NCBI GenBank assembly: GCA_032622095.1 | Contig: CP136064.1 | Span: 40,947,912-41,011,911 of the forward strand | Reading direction: 5' to 3' | DNA: 64,000 nt | Source of the DNA: Siphonodentalium dalli | Lineage: Eukaryota; Mollusca; Scaphopoda; Gadilida; Siphonodentaliidae | Shown: one piece after another, positions 23,169 through 35,554 of the stretch | How positions within the stretch are numbered: the first letter of the stretch is position 1 | How the letters are laid out: every line of letters begins with the position of its first letter | Made by a program: the position numbers and the translations under genes | The notes under the pieces: model-generated | Databases searched by the model: none | Told to the model about the DNA's origin: nothing | Seen by the model: the letters and a program-made list of their open reading frames with translations, nothing else

Positions 23169-23280
23169 TTACAGTAATGCTCTAAATAATCGACTACTTA
23201 ACCAGTGAGAGCTTTCCGACGAATGGTAACAAGCCATATTTCCGACTAAATCCTGAAAAGTTACCCATAATTCTGCTATT
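23169..23280. mobile_element. M1 TA-flanked palindromic MITE, half copy
   Basis: TA then CAGTAATGCTCTAAATAATC, followed by the GAGAGCTTTCCGACGAATGG arm to TACCCATAATTCTGCT. The first arm is mostly missing. M1 full copies are at 36926 and 63379. Confidence 0.65.
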
Positions 23281-24049
23281 TCAAGTATTTTATTATCAAC
23301 CTTATTTTATACCCGGAAAAAATACAAAAGCTAATATTATTAGGTGCAATTTTGAGTGCAAACCGCCAAGTTGCTTTAAGTAGGACCAAATGTATGTCGT
23401 TTATTATAACTTTTTGTCAACTTGGCACATTATTCTCCTCAAAAGCATCCATTTGCATGCAAATTTTGTTTTGTCGATTTATTTTTCTCATTGAACAAAC
23501 TTTTCACCAAATGCTTCTGTTCTTTTTTTAATATCAGGCATCTAAACATAGAACTTTCTTTGGATGAAAATACAATTTGCTGGAAGACAGATCATTTGAA
23601 TTTATTAAGACTGCATTTTGATTGGATGCATTCACTTTGAGGGATTTGTACGATCAAGTCATGTAATGCCAGAAGGCATACTAATAATGCATTTGCCACT
23701 GCAAATGGGGTTAGTGTATCGTGGGGAGACACAACACAAATCACATTGCTACAAATTGAGTTTAGAGCAATGTTTGTCGAGAGAATACTAATCTCTTGTT
23801 CGACCAATGATACCTTTCTAATCTTTCAAGAGAATTTAATTTGAAACCTTTTTCCCTTGTGTTTTGAGCACTTAAGTTTTACAATGCTCTTTGTAAGATA
23901 CAAATTTGAGCCTCGATTTATTCATGTCCAGTGTATGTAAAGATTTGGGGCATACACTAGATTACATGCATCTGTCTGTCCATCTGAGCAGATACATGTA
24001 TCTCAACCAATTTTTGTCAGATCCCAATGAAATTTGGTATGTATTTTCG

Positions 24050-24650
24050 TCATCACAGGTTTGTTTAAAGGCATGCCAAATTCCCCCTTTTAGCTCAGCT
24101 TGACTTTGTCAAGTTTGGGCTATTATTATGGGTTGGCATCTGTCATCCGTCCATGATCATTCAACAATTCCGTTAGCACATTCGACAGGTCACATCTCTC
24201 ATTTGATCATCACCAAACTTCATATGGATCTTCGGGGTAACGGTGACATTTTTTACGAAATTCTTAAAAATCATGGCCGCCATCTTTGATTTTAAATTTT
24301 AATCCATCAGCGCACCCTGCAGCCCGCATGTTTGGAATCACATCTAGATGGGAGCTGTCGAATGTGAACTATTTTCGATGAAAAACATGGCCACAACAGC
24401 CATCTTGGATTTTATTCTTTGCATGACTAAATACTTTGGCACACACTACAGACCACATCCATCATCTGATTGTGACCTAACTTTATATGGATCTTTTGGG
24501 TGACCACTAGATGGGAGCCATCAAATTTTTCCGAATTTTGTTAAAAACATTGCTCTTTGTATGACTATTTTAATCCTTTGGCACACCCTACAGATGACAT
24601 CCCTTGTCTGTTCGTCACTAAACTTCATATGGATCTTCGTGATGACCACT
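24050..24650. repeat. CATGGCCGCCATCTTGG-type dispersed repeat cluster
   Basis: Several diverged units with CCAAACTTCATATGGATCTT, GACCACTAGATGGGAGC(C/T) and AACATGGCC...CATCTTGGATTTTAT. Related clusters lie at 25170-25220, 36010-36640 and 43690-44270. Tandem ~170-bp organisation of unknown class. Confidence 0.55.
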
Positions 24651-24745
24651 AGATAAGATAAGATAAGATTTATTGAAACAAACCATAAAACAATGGTGTC
24701 TGTCAGACTGTCACAACATAATATATATAGAGTATACATCTGAGA
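24650..24745 (-). repeat. (AGATA)n tail of a retrotransposon-like fragment
   Basis: AGATAAGATAAGATAAGATT followed by TATTGAAACAAACCATAAAA. On the minus strand this looks like the 3' end of a non-LTR element with a (TCTTA)n tail. Similar tails are at 36163-36192 and 48329-48346. Confidence 0.4.
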
Positions 24746-26589
24746 AAGTAATCAGATATATGGTCTATAAATTGACTATAATTAATAGGTGAAACATCTT
24801 TGGAGGACTGTCAGTCTAGAGAACATGAAATAAAGTCACACATCAATTTTGTTTAGCTAGCTGTGTCCGGGCTAATAAGATCTCTAAATTTTTTGAAAGA
24901 TTCTTTTGATCCATGTTGTAAAGTATTTGGTTGAACTTGTTGATCAAGTTTTACAAATAAATTATCTCTTTGGGTAATATTCTTCATATACAAACAGATA
25001 CAAAAGGAAAAAATGTTCTTGGTCTTTTAATTGAAGACATAGAGAGCAAGTTTTTTTTTAGATAATGTTGGGTTTGGGTTTGGGTGTTTCTGTCTGTCCT
25101 TTTCTATGGCTATATTATGAACACTGATCCTTATCAATCCAGATTGGAGCTATCAATTTATTTTGAATTTCATTGGAAAATATGGCTGTCAGTGGCAATC
25201 TTGGATTTATATCTTTTCATGTTGACATCTACTGGTAGTATTACTTAGACATTTCAACTTTCTGCATTCCTAATTGCTCCATTGACTGTAACACATGAAA
25301 TTACCCCCACCCCCTCCAAGGTGAGCAACAGATCATTGACAATTTCATTGCATTTTCCGTTCTAGCACTAATGTTGGTTTATCTAGAAATGTTGATTTTT
25401 GTCTGTCAGTCAGCGCTAAATTATAGTATCTCAGCTTGGGGCTATTTATATGTTAAATTTTTCAAGCTTTTTACCTCACCTACATGTAAGACAAAGTATC
25501 ACTCTCTGCATAGCTATAGTCATCACCTTTCATCTGTCTAACAACATTTTCCAAAGAACCGAAAATTGAATCATTTCATGTGAAAGGTGAATGGTTCTTA
25601 ATTAATCTTTATCAGGGACTGGGAATGTCTGGAATTTTGAATTCAGACATTTTTAAATGGGACCGACTGGTCAAAAAGGAGCTAAGCCCTCCACTGAACT
25701 CTTTTGCCCCCCAAAAATGTGTGTGTCCAACTGTTCAAAATTCCCAATTAGACCCCCATTATGTAATATTTCCCCAGTGGCAGGGCCAGTCTTTTGATTT
25801 TGAAATATGTAGATGTACAGTTAATTGTGTGTCTGATTTTGGATCCAGGTGCACTATTTTTCTTTTGTGCACCTATGGGAAATAACCCCATTAATAAAAT
25901 GTTCAGGCATATAATTTGGGAAAAAAACATTGATTTAAGCTAATTTAGAACCTAAAACAAAACAGAGTATGGTGCATCTTGAGCTCCTTGAAAGGTTCAA
26001 ATTGATTCTACGATTTCTCTGTGATTTGTAGTTAAACCATCCATTGCTATGCTGCATTTTCCCAGTCAAGTGTTGTGTCAACTTCGACCATGATCATAAG
26101 GTGCACAGTATATTTTGTTACCTTATACATTTCAAAGCCAGGTGCACTAAGGCACACAATCACTATTGTACGCCTCAAAATCAACGGATAATGGGAGTCT
26201 TGAGCCTCTTTTTCAATGAAGATAGAATAAGCTCCGCCCTTTTGAATATATATTCTACATGTGACAGGTGTAAGTGGACAATGATGGTCTGAGTGATAAC
26301 GTGATTCAGAATATATCTCCAATTCTTGCACTCTGTGAAATGGCATTGCCATTGCCATTTTGTGAGAACTGCTGTCTGTTGGTAAAGGTCACATACATAG
26401 GCAGATGCTCTTATACATGCTCGGTTATTAGCCATCCTGGCTGCAGGGCATTTCTTGTTGATAATTATCACGCATGCAGCCATTGTGGTTACTTCACTGA
26501 AGTCAACCTAAGCCACGAATTTAGCTTCACATCTCGGCTACTGTCCTACGTGTACATTAATTTTAATAACACTATATAAGCAGACTACA
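24746..26589. other. intronic, no gene recognised
   Basis: Short ORFs on both strands without domains. A weak CATCTTGGATTT repeat copy is at about 25170-25220. Confidence 0.4.
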
Positions 26590-26733
26590 TATACTGTAAT
26601 AGAAAGGTCAGAAGGATCACTATTATTGGTGGGAAAAGTTCAGATAAGTTCAACATGGCCGTTTGTTGAACTTATTATCTGATAATTTCCTAAGGCATAA
26701 CTAGTCGTCAATGAGTATTTAGTATAGAAAGGT
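26590..26733. mobile_element. P4 MITE fragment
   Basis: TGGTGGGAAAAGTTCAGATA, then a small palindrome (GTTCAACATGGCCGTTTGTTGAAC), TTATTATCTGATAATTTCCT and GTCAATGAGTATTTAGTATA. The left half is missing and the end is AGAAAGGTATATC rather than GGGTTAA. Confidence 0.65.
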
Positions 26734-27252
26734 ATATCATCGAAAAGCAAATGAGAAACATCTGAGCTAAACAGTGCATTTTTCTTAAAATAGCAAAATT
26801 TCTTGTCCCAGTGTTTGATAGTGAGTCGAAAACAATTGAAAGAGAACAAATGCTTCTGTTGTCTTTTAAGACAGGTCGTAAGATTGAGTGTTAAGGTAGC
26901 CATACCAAAGATCTGGGTTTGTAGGTTAGTTGAGCTTCAGTGTTAATGACATTCCTAGGTTATACATATGTGTGGGCGCTACTTTAATTCTCTTGATACA
27001 AAATGGTGCCAAATTCCCTGGCTGAAAAGTACGCCTGACTTTAATTGCCTATACATGGCACTGTATTGCCTTGAGCAATGTTCGCTGTCTACACGAGATA
27101 GAAAAGTAAATAAAAACTATGAAGTGAATCAATAAGAATGTACTTGATTCTTCTGCTGGCTGTCTCCTCTTTATGATATATGTAACAGCTAGCTCTAATC
27201 CTAGCTCATCTCAGGGTTTTTCTACCTGTTTGTAAAAGGATCCCGGGGTCTT

Positions 27253-27428
27253 TTAACCTTTCCATGACTGGGGGTTCCTGAAATTTCTTATATATGCTAG
27301 TCTCCCATAGGGAGCCTTGCATATATAAGAGAATGCATTGGCCTAACAATATTCTTTACCTTGTAAGCCAGTGCATTCGCATATATATGTGAAGCTCTCT
27401 ATGAATGTTCCCATCCAGAAAGGATTAA
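27253..27428. mobile_element. P3-like piggyBac-type MITE with TTAA ends
   Basis: TTAACCTTTCCATGACTGGG at the left and CAGAAAGGATTAA at the right, TTAA at both limits. Carries two reduced copies of the shared hairpin cassette (TTATATATGCTAGTCTCCCA and GTGCATTCGCATATATATGT). Confidence 0.65.
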
Positions 27429-27473
27429 ATTTGGAAAATTTGCACCATTGAGCTTATAATTGGGAATATATAG

Positions 27474-27855
27474 GGCCAAAGAAAAAAATAGTTGTGGTCT
27501 GGGCTTCCCTACCGACCCTATTTTAAACCCCCGACCCTAAAGTTTTTTTCATGGTTTTCAAGAAAATCTATTTAAATTTTTCTCCAAAAATTTCATAAAA
27601 CACAAAAAACACATTCAAGCATCTCAGAATTGGTTGATTTCTAAGTAAAAGTATTGTGTAATATTAAAATTTATACAAAAATAATCAAAAGTAGTTTTAT
27701 GTCAATCTTGCAGAGTAAAATACGGACAAGAAATCTATACGGTATGTCAAAACAAACAAATTAATTAAAAAAATAAAATTTAAAGCCTACCTACCGAACC
27801 TATTTTTTTTTTGGCTTGTAACAACCCGAACCAGACATTTAATTTTTCTTTGGCC
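27474..27855. mobile_element. Harbinger-like MITE with TAG target duplication
   Basis: GGCCAAAGAAAAA at the left, TTTTTCTTTGGCC at the right, TAG flanking both sides (27471-27473 and 27856-27858). Shares the CCGACCCTATTTTAAACCCC block with the 1.25-kb elements at 12442 and 44518, so it is a shorter cousin. A diverged relative lies at about 16512-16592. Confidence 0.65.
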
Positions 27856-27858
27856 TAG

Positions 27859-28583
27859 AGAACAAAGGACAAGCATTTTAATTGTGAAACTCATGCAGTT
27901 TAATGTAGATTGGTATTAGATTGTTTGTTCCTATTTTATGGGAATGGAGCAAGAGGACTTGAAAATACATGTATTCATAAAAGAGAAGTCTGACAAAACA
28001 AGGGACGGGACGTTCTATGAATTAGGAATTTTGAGGTCTGAAATTGGGGGAAAACCTGCCTATTTACCAATGGAAACATGGCCCACTTTCGGCCCCTGAG
28101 CCAATTTTTCTTCCCCTATCATCTGCTATCATTGCCTAAAGAAATTCCTGGTTGTTGGTGGGCTCACTGTGAGCATTGTTTGGGGGGGGGGGGGGGGAAG
28201 GGCGTCATTTACAAATACAGTGCTCATTACATGACTGACAAAACAATTACATGATAAATTATTTCACTGCCCAAATTTTGTAGGATGTATCAAAACATAC
28301 CTACACAGAATATTTCCGATCAAACTGTCAGATATAGCTCTGAAAATAATGCTGAAGATGACTAAACAAAAAGGGTCTCTTTTTTTTTTTGTCTCCGAAG
28401 TGATAAAAATTCTATGACGCCAATAAGTCTTTGCGAGTAATTTAAATTAATGTGGTATATTCAGCTGGGGTGATCAAATAGGATTATAGAATAAAGTACC
28501 GGTAGTTATTTTCCTTGAAGAAAAAAACCCCCACAAAAACATGACTGACTGACTGGAGGAAAAAAAGGGTTCCTTCTGAGGCA
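27859..28583. other. intronic, no gene recognised; poly-G near 28183
   Basis: Unremarkable apart from a run of 17 G ending at about 28198. Confidence 0.4.
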
Positions 28584-28635
28584 TTTATTATACCCTTTAT
28601 TATACCCTTTATTATACCCTTTATTATACCCTTTC
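28584..28635. repeat. 12-bp tandem repeat (TTATTATACCCT)n
   Basis: Four clear copies immediately before the P4 element at 28653. Confidence 0.85.
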
Positions 28636-28652
28636 CAAACTGCCTTGGGCCT

Positions 28653-29080
28653 TTAACCCTTTCTATTCTAAATACTCCTTGATGAGTTGTTATCCCTTAG
28701 GAAATGTTCAGATACTAAGGTCAACAAATGGCCACTGTTTATTATTTCCCTCCAATGGAAATGAATCCTTCTCCATTTTATTTTTTTCCGCCTGTCTGCC
28801 ACCTGCAAGCCTTGAAATAGTGTGTCTGTCATTTGCAGAATGAGGTCCCCAGAGGGTGAATTTAGTGAGGCTACCTGCATAGCGGGCTAGCATCACCAAA
28901 CTCACCCTCTGGGAACCTCATTCTGCTGAGGTGCTTCATTCTGCAAATGACAGGCACACTATTTCAAGGCTTTGCCACCTGCTCAATTTTCCTGCACACC
29001 CCTCCAGATGAATAATAAACCATTTCAATATATACTGTTATAACTGGGTGGGAGAATCCATTTAGTGTAGAAAGGGTTAA
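28653..29080. mobile_element. P4 MITE hosting an H1 insertion
   Basis: TTAACCCTTTCTATTCTAAA to CATTTAGTGTAGAAAGGGTTAA, TTAA at both ends. It is in the opposite orientation to the copy at 22949. The host is interrupted at 28806-28973 by H1; across the insertion it reads CCGCCTGTCTGCCACCTG...CTCAATTTTCCTGC. Confidence 0.8.
28806..28973. mobile_element. H1 hAT-like MITE, 8-bp duplication GCCACCTG
   Basis: CAAGCCTTGAAATAGTGTGT at the left, its complement ending CAAGGCTTT at the right. Flanked by perfect GCCACCTG at 28798-28805 and 28974-28981. One large hairpin is retained; the second is reduced to a stump. Confidence 0.85.
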
Positions 29081-29449
29081 TTCAATGCATTCGATCCTAC
29101 CGGTAAAAAAAAAATCTACTTTGAAAATGTCTGTTTCAAAACCTATCAAAATTCCAACACCACCGTCAATATTGGAACTCACAATTCTGGTGCGACACTT
29201 CTAGGGACAGAAAACTCCATTGATTTCTCCTGGGTATAGCATAATGTGCAATTGGTGCAGAATATTTGTATTGGGCTCAATGGGTTGCATGATTAGATAT
29301 TTGCCTCAATTTTATACTTGTGTGAAATGTTATTATGCATCTATTTTGGACTATACTAGTAGCTGCACACGATTCAAGGGTTGTATGAGGTTCATTGCTG
29401 GCCTTTTGAGAGATGTAGGAGAGTCACAGTCCTTGAAATTGGCCTGGCA

Positions 29450-29742
29450 TTAACCCTTTACCCAACAGAAGGGCCCTGTGCCAATGCATTCTCTTATATA
29501 TGCGAGTCGACCATAGGTCGCCTCGCATATATAAGAGAATGCAATGGCTTAACACATTAAAAATTATAATTATAAGAGAATGCATTGGCACAGGGCATAA
29601 CTGTAACTATCACAATGTGGTCAAGGAGCCGGTTCCAATGATATCCATATTTGTTTGGTTCTATCGAGACAGACCGAAGATATTTTAGGATGTTGAAGCT
29701 TTATTTGGGCGTTTTTGGCCGGTTTGTTGGGTAAAGGGTTAA
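29450..29742. mobile_element. P1 piggyBac-like MITE
   Basis: Perfect 18-bp inverted ends TTAACCCTTTACCCAACA. The shared hairpin cassette is at 29480-29548, followed by a stump of the second hairpin (29565-29590, ending CATTGGCACAGG). An internal deletion separates it from the full copies at 47066 and 54459. A unique tail contains GGAGCCGGTTCCAATGATAT. Confidence 0.85.
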
Positions 29743-30075
29743 GCAACGTCGTGGCAACATGTGGAATCTATAATGCCACAACATTAAATTTGCCATGGGA
29801 CGTTTTCCTAATTCGAGGACTGGTCACAATAGCTCACCTCAAATAAGCCCAGGGGAGCTATCGCTCCAAGAACTATGATGACAACAATTTTAGGAAATCT
29901 GAATTAATGAGCATTTTTCCTAATTTGTGAATTGTGGCAAAAATGCTACCATAGTATATTTCACTTGTTGAAAGGTTAAACGAGGGGATCCATAATTGGC
30001 CACTCAGGAGAGCAATTACCACCCTCCTTATTTGGATTTTAGGACAGCCGAGGGGAGGCGGAGCAATTGACCTCC
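29743..30075. other. intronic, no gene recognised
   Basis: Contains GGGGAGCTATCGCTCC and scattered CCTAATT words; nothing assignable. Confidence 0.35.
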
Positions 30076-30298
30076 TTAACCCTTTTATGACTGGAACTTA
30101 CTGAACTTTTGCATAAAACCTGTGCCAGTACATTCTCTTTAAAATGCGAGTCTCTCATAGGTGGCCTAACAGTTTTGTACCTTGACCTTTTAAGCCAGTG
30201 CATTCTCTTATATTTACAAGGGTCACATATATAAGAGAATGCACTGGCACAGGATCTTTAATGCTGCACCAGTGCAGCTCCCTTCATGAAAGGGTTAA
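30076..30298. mobile_element. P3 piggyBac-like MITE
   Basis: TTAACCCTTTTATGACTGGA at the left and CCCTTCATGAAAGGGTTAA at the right, TTAA at both limits. Two diverged hairpin cassettes (30120-30170 and 30201-30255). Confidence 0.75.
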
Positions 30299-30479
30299 AT
30301 TGGCATTACTGGTATGATAGTTTAATAATTTTACAAAATTATGAAAGATTACAAACAAAGTAAGAAATTTGGATAGTGATCTCATCTTGGATTTGGAGCG
30401 GATTTTGAAAACATTTGAAACTGGAATCCAAATACTTTGGAAATTGCATACCATATGATATATGCATATGGATTTTTCT

Positions 30480-31240
30480 AGGCAACGAGGAGCCAAAAAT
30501 AGGCTCCATTCCCAATGAAAAATACTCTGGTTTAACAGGGTTTATACCCTATACCCGAAATTCCCAAATCATAGAAAGTCTCTGTTTTTGTTTAAATGAA
30601 AGTTTTGCCTTCCCGTTCATTTTATGACAATTTTCAACTTCTATTATGTCATTTGCATAAAACGGGGATAAAATGTTTCATTACACTGAGTTTACAATGT
30701 AAGTGCTTCCTGTATTCTCTCTATATATTCAAAATTATAAGCCTCTATGTGGTAAATTTCTTACCTAATAGAAAAAGCCCGGGACCCTTTCCCAACATTG
30801 GTTGAATAATTCCTGGTGCACTGTTGGAACGTTTGTTTCAAATTAGAGCTGTTTACAGTGATTTTTTGTGGCAAATGTATATGGAGCCCATTCCCAATGA
30901 GAAATATTCAGGTTTTTTTCTTCAAATTTCTGACCCTAAAATTCCCAACTCACAAAATCTTTCTAGGTTTGTGAACAAAATATAGGATTTCCCCTTGATG
31001 TTGTAAATATATTTTTCAAGTCCCTTTGCTCCACTTGTATAAAGTAGGAATAATAATAATAAACAATCTGTTATATAAAGAAATCAGTGAAGAAATTCTT
31101 TAAAATGTGGGATTTTAATGATAATGCTTGCTCCTATACAATATTCTCTATCACTAACAGATATTCCTAATTAGGAGCCTCTGTAGTGCAAATATTCCCA
31201 ACTCAAAGGACCCTCAACCTTTTCCCAAAAGTAGAAAAGT
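30480..31240. repeat. diverged ~400-bp tandem duplication
   Basis: GGCTCCATTCCCAATGA, AATTCCCAAATCATAGAAAG and TAGAAAAAGCCCGGGACCCT (about 30500-30790) recur as GAGCCCATTCCCAATGAGAA, AATTCCCAACTCACAAAATC and CAAAGGACCCTCAACC (about 30885-31220). Confidence 0.45.
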
Positions 31241-31249
31241 CCTTGGCTT

Positions 31250-32460
31250 ATTACTTTGTTGGTAGCATCCACCGGTCATAAACATAAACTTAATATTATG
31301 AGGTATTTAGTGGCTCATTACCATAATATTCTCCTGGTATTTGTCATATATCATTTGTCACATTTTATAACATATTAATGTTAAACACATGTTTCTACTT
31401 CCGGAAAAACAAATAATAAATCTTGGTCATTCACTGTCCTGTATTCTAATAAACATCTGTTTAATATCCTGTCCAGGCCATTAAGTAATTACAATAAGAT
31501 GACCATAAATTTGGCCAGATTTTAATTCCCGATTATTACCAGTAATGCCCGCATTTGCTGCTTGTCCCATATGTTTGATAGTTTTCAGATATATGCCTGT
31601 AAGAATGTCACTTCAACAGTAGCTCGGCAATGTATTGATCTGCTCTCACACTGAACAATAACTGTATTCACTACCTGCAGTCCCTCGCTCGATAAATGGA
31701 CTAATCCATGTGTGTTCACCTAATTGGGATTGTGTATTGCACTAGCGCTGTCCATAATAATTCACTGTCAACATATGGCGCTCTCTAGCTGACCTGCCTG
31801 GCTGGCGATACCATTGTCATCTGTCCTGGCATTTTGGAACTAGTTTTGGAAATGTTACATGTGTGTCTGCTGGATAATAGAATGTGTTGAATTGCTACAT
31901 ATGAGTGTACGCTGTATGGATTTCTCCCTAATTCAATATGGAGGCATTGCTTGTGAGATAAGACCATGATTAGCTCTTCCATATGGTCTGTGTCGCAGGA
32001 CGTCTTGGTAAAATCACTGAGACAATAACGTTGAATAAATCGCGGCTGGAACGTATAAATGCTTCCTGGTGATGTTTACTATTATTCCACCAATTCTTGC
32101 GTCCTGTGTGTCGAACAGAATTGTCCGAAAAAGGTATTTATATTAAAAATGCCCTATCACTGCCAAAAACAACAACAAAATTTATATGTAACTCCTTTTA
32201 AAAGATCATTTCAACTATTATTACCAACATAAAAAAATACTCCAGGTAAACATCTGCTGTTGCACTAATTTCATTTCGTGTTTTAAAGATATATTTCTAA
32301 TAAAAAAATGTATTGTTTCTAAAAATAGCCACATTTTCTTTCCCGGTTCATAGAAAATAATTGGAGAAAAAAAAAACATTTCCCATTGATAGACGCATTG
32401 TCTGTGACTCAAAATGATCATTTTATACCCCCAAATATGTAGAGAATGTTCATGGAGAGA
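31250..32460. other. intronic, no feature recognised
   Basis: AT-rich. Short ORFs without domains and no shared repeats seen. Confidence 0.4.
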
Positions 32461-32469
32461 TACACCATC

Positions 32470-32696
32470 GATCTCATTGGCCCTAATTTACGGTCTGTAA
32501 AATCGGCCCTAAAGAAAAAATTATTAAAATTGTAAAAAATTGTAAAAAATAATAACAAATGATGAAAAATTGTTAGGCCAATGCATTCTCTTATATATGC
32601 GAGGCGACCTATGGTCGACTCGCATATATAAGAGAATGCATTGGCACAGGGTATATGGGTTGATACAAAAATCGGACCTGGCACTGAAAGGGTTAA
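32470..32696. mobile_element. P2 piggyBac-like MITE, left end eroded
   Basis: The right end TGGCACTGAAAGGGTTAA (TTAA 32693-32696) is preceded by GGTTGATACAAAAATCGGAC. A perfect hairpin cassette is at 32577-32645. The left part begins within GGCCCTAATTTACGGTCTGT, as in the P2 copy at 49080; the TTAA left end is gone. Confidence 0.75.
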
Positions 32697-32811
32697 CAAT
32701 GCATGATATCTTGTGGTGTGATCTATACATGTATGTATGTTTTCAATCTGGTACTCTTTTCATGTTATTCCAAATAAAGTACTAGATGAACTGTAATGTT
32801 TCTTTACTTGT

Positions 32812-33043
32812 TGGATTCTCCCATTCAGTTATAATCGTATACATTGGAATGGTCTATTGGCCATTGGGAGGGGTATTCAGAAAATAAAAGCAGACCACAC
32901 ATACAGACAAAAATATAATACATGTGCAGAAGGAGTCCTATTGATTGGTGGGAAATGTTCAGATATTAAGTTCAACAGTTGAAGTTATTATGTGTACATT
33001 TCCTAAGGGAACAACTCGTCAATGAGTAGTTAGAAAGGGTTAA
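32812..33043. mobile_element. P4 MITE, left end eroded
   Basis: GGATTCTCCCATTCAGTTAT through TGGAATGGTCTATTGG, GTGGGAAATGTTCAGATATT and ACTCGTCAATGAGTA to AGAAAGGGTTAA (TTAA 33040-33043). The left terminal TTAACCCTTTC is not recognisable. Confidence 0.7.
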
Positions 33044-33084
33044 TACCAACAATGCTGCAAAGTATGTTTACACTTATCAGAGAC

Positions 33085-33526
33085 CAAGTCTGAGTTTAGT
33101 GTGCCTGTTATTTAGAGAATGAGGTTCTCAGAGGATGAATTTAGTGACGCTATCCTGCATAGCGGGCTAGCATCACTAAATTCACCCTCTGGGGACCTCA
33201 TTCTGCATGGCCTCATCTGCTATGGGAGACATTGACTCAGATTGAAGTTCCCAAATGGTGAATATTGTGATGTACACCCATTGGGCTCCTCAATTACATC
33301 TATGCAATGTGTCGTCTGCCAATTTTGGGATATAGAGAAACTAAACTAAAAAAGAAATAGTCTATGTCAAGAAGTTTCTGTAGAATTTTGCTAGAGAACG
33401 TTCCAGAGAAGATGAGGCCTAGGTAGAATGATGTCCCCAGAGGGTGAATTTAGTGATGCTAGCCTGCTAAATTCACCCTCTGCGGACCTCATTCTGCAAA
33501 TGACAGGCACACTAAACTCAGGCTTA
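33085..33526. mobile_element. H2 hAT-like MITE, 8-bp duplication TCAGAGAC
   Basis: 442 bp with ends CAAGTCTGAGTTTAGTGTGC and complement (CTCAGGCTTA). Perfect TCAGAGAC flanks at 33077-33084 and 33527-33534. Each end carries a GAGGTCC...GGACCTC hairpin (the right one shortened), and the middle holds a third palindrome, GTTCCCAAATGGTGAATATT/ACACCCATTGGG. Confidence 0.85.
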
Positions 33527-34439
33527 TCAGAGACCATTGTATTATGTGATGTGGCATGATTTCCCAGTAAAATTAACCCTCTATGCACTGTTCTGTACAA
33601 CGTTCCCTCTCATTCGACCTGCTCCCACACCCCCTCCACCACCAGTCATTTCTATGCCAGTTTAAATAACATTTATTCCATTGCACTGACATCCATATCA
33701 ATAGTGTTTACTCACTCACTTTCAAGGCTCAACTATTAGTTAATGACTTTCATCAATAGACCGCCAAATTCCTTCATCAATCGCATAGAAGCAGACAAAT
33801 TCTTTTGTCAACATCGCATAATTTAGTTGTGTTTATTTGTGTATATGAACTGATGTATAGGACCTACAAGTTCTTTGTCATCTAATTATTACATAAACTT
33901 TGTTAGAGTCTCAAGAAAATGATGATTGACATATACATGTACATGTAGAATGGTATATGGTGTACCAGGGATGGATCCAGAGATTTTTTGGGTTCACCTG
34001 TTCTGTATTTGAGTATCATGTCCCCATATAAATTTGGATGTTAAAAAATTCAGAACTGGACACTTGATTGTGCAAATAAAGGCTCTATATATAATAGACT
34101 ATATCAGCTGCAGGTTGATGATTTGCATTACATGTGTTTGAATTATAGAAAAATTCCTTGAAAATATGGAAAATCCAACTTGAATAAATACAATCCACTT
34201 GGAATTTGGGGACATTTGCGTCTCCAGAGTTTGGGCGCCCAAACCTGTAACAGGTATCAAAACATCCCTGGATCCTTCTCTGTGGTGTACCTATAAAATT
34301 CTGTGAATTATATTTGGAAAGGTAATTTGCAACTTTTAACAAGTTATCCAATTCAGAGAATATCCTTATGTTATCTTAAAAATTAGTACAACACATCATT
34401 CTGTGTACATTGACTCCACTTTGAGTCGTTTAGGGACTA

Positions 34440-34470
34440 TATTTGATAGCATCACCCCCCCCCCCCCCCT
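34440..34470. repeat. poly-C run
   Basis: About 15 C at 34455-34469. Confidence 0.7.
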
Positions 34471-34621
34471 GCCCTTTTAGTCAAAAGCAGATACTATTCA
34501 CACGGCATCAATTATTATTATCCTCCTATCTTGATGGTCATGAATAACTTGTATAGTTTATAATTGTACTGATTGTTTATTTGTCCACTGCAATAATTAT
34601 GTTACCAGAATGTACTAAAGA

Positions 34622-34786
34622 CCTTAGGTAATGCCCTAAGTAATCGACTCCTTAACCACAGCGGAATTATGGGTAATTTTTCATGATTTAGTCGGAAATA
34701 TGGCTTGTTGCTATTCATCGGAAAGCTCTCACTGAATTACCCATAATTAAGGTTAAGGAGTCAATTATTTAGAGCATTACTGTAAA
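34622..34786. mobile_element. M1 palindromic MITE
   Basis: GGTAATGCCCTAAGTAATCG to GAGCATTACTG then TA. The arms read GAATTATGGGTAATTTTTCA and GAATTACCCATAATTAAGG; the second arm has lost much of its interior. Confidence 0.7.
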
Positions 34787-34799
34787 TACTCATTGATGA

Positions 34800-35100
34800 G
34801 CAAGACTGAGTTTAGCGTGTCTGTCATTTGCAAATGAGGTCCCCAGAGGGTAATTTAGTGACGCTATCCCGCATAGCGGGCTAGCATCACCAAATTCACC
34901 CTCTGGGGACCTCATTCTGCCGAGGCCTCATCGTCTCGGGAAAGTTTCTTCATTATCAAATTTATATAGAAACTTCTTTACATAGATTCTATTTCATTTT
35001 TAGTTTCTCTAAATCCCCAAATTGGCAGACGACACAATGCATAATCGAGGTTCCCAATGGGGTGTACATCACAATATTCATCATTTGGGAGCTTTGTTTA
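34800..35100. mobile_element. H2 MITE, truncated
   Basis: CAAGACTGAGTTTAGCGTGT, one full ~100-bp hairpin (34825-34920), then the H2 middle in opposite orientation to the 33085 copy (AGTTTCTCTAAATCCCCAAA, GAGGTTCCCAATGGGGTGTA). Ends without a second hairpin. A short P4 end fragment (ACTCATTGATGAG) abuts on the left. Confidence 0.7.
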
Positions 35101-35241
35101 CATAATACTGGACTATCTACTTAGCTGATCTGATGTATAAAAAACATAGCAACTCATGATCAGCTGATAACCCTCATGTCAGGAATGAGAGCTCTAATTT
35201 TCAAGAGTGATAACCCAGATTTAAATTTTTTAAGTTAACAT

Positions 35242-35475
35242 TTAACCCTTTCAGTGCCAAGTCCGATTTTTGTATCAACCCATATTTCCTTGATCATTTT
35301 TCAAATTTATTGATTATAATAATGTGATACATTGATGGAAAGAGCTCTAAGAGCTACAACCAACTCTAAGAGCTCTTTCCATCAATGTATCACATTATTA
35401 TAATCAATAAATTTGAAAAATGATCAAGGAAATATGGGTTGATACAAAAATCGGACTTGGCACTGAAAGGGATAA
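35242..35475. mobile_element. P2 MITE as a single near-perfect hairpin
   Basis: TTAACCCTTTCAGTGCCAAG on the left; the right arm is its complement over about 105 bp, through TTGTATCAACCCATATTTCC and TATTGATTATAATAATGTGA. The loop is only about 20 bp around AAGAGCTACAACCAACTCTA. The right limit is ATAA instead of TTAA. This copy lacks the shared hairpin cassette. Confidence 0.85.
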
Positions 35476-35554
35476 TACAAACAAAACTTGAACAGTAGTC
35501 ACTATTCCTGATTTATATAGCAATGTCAGGATATTTGAAGCGCTGGCTCAGTGT

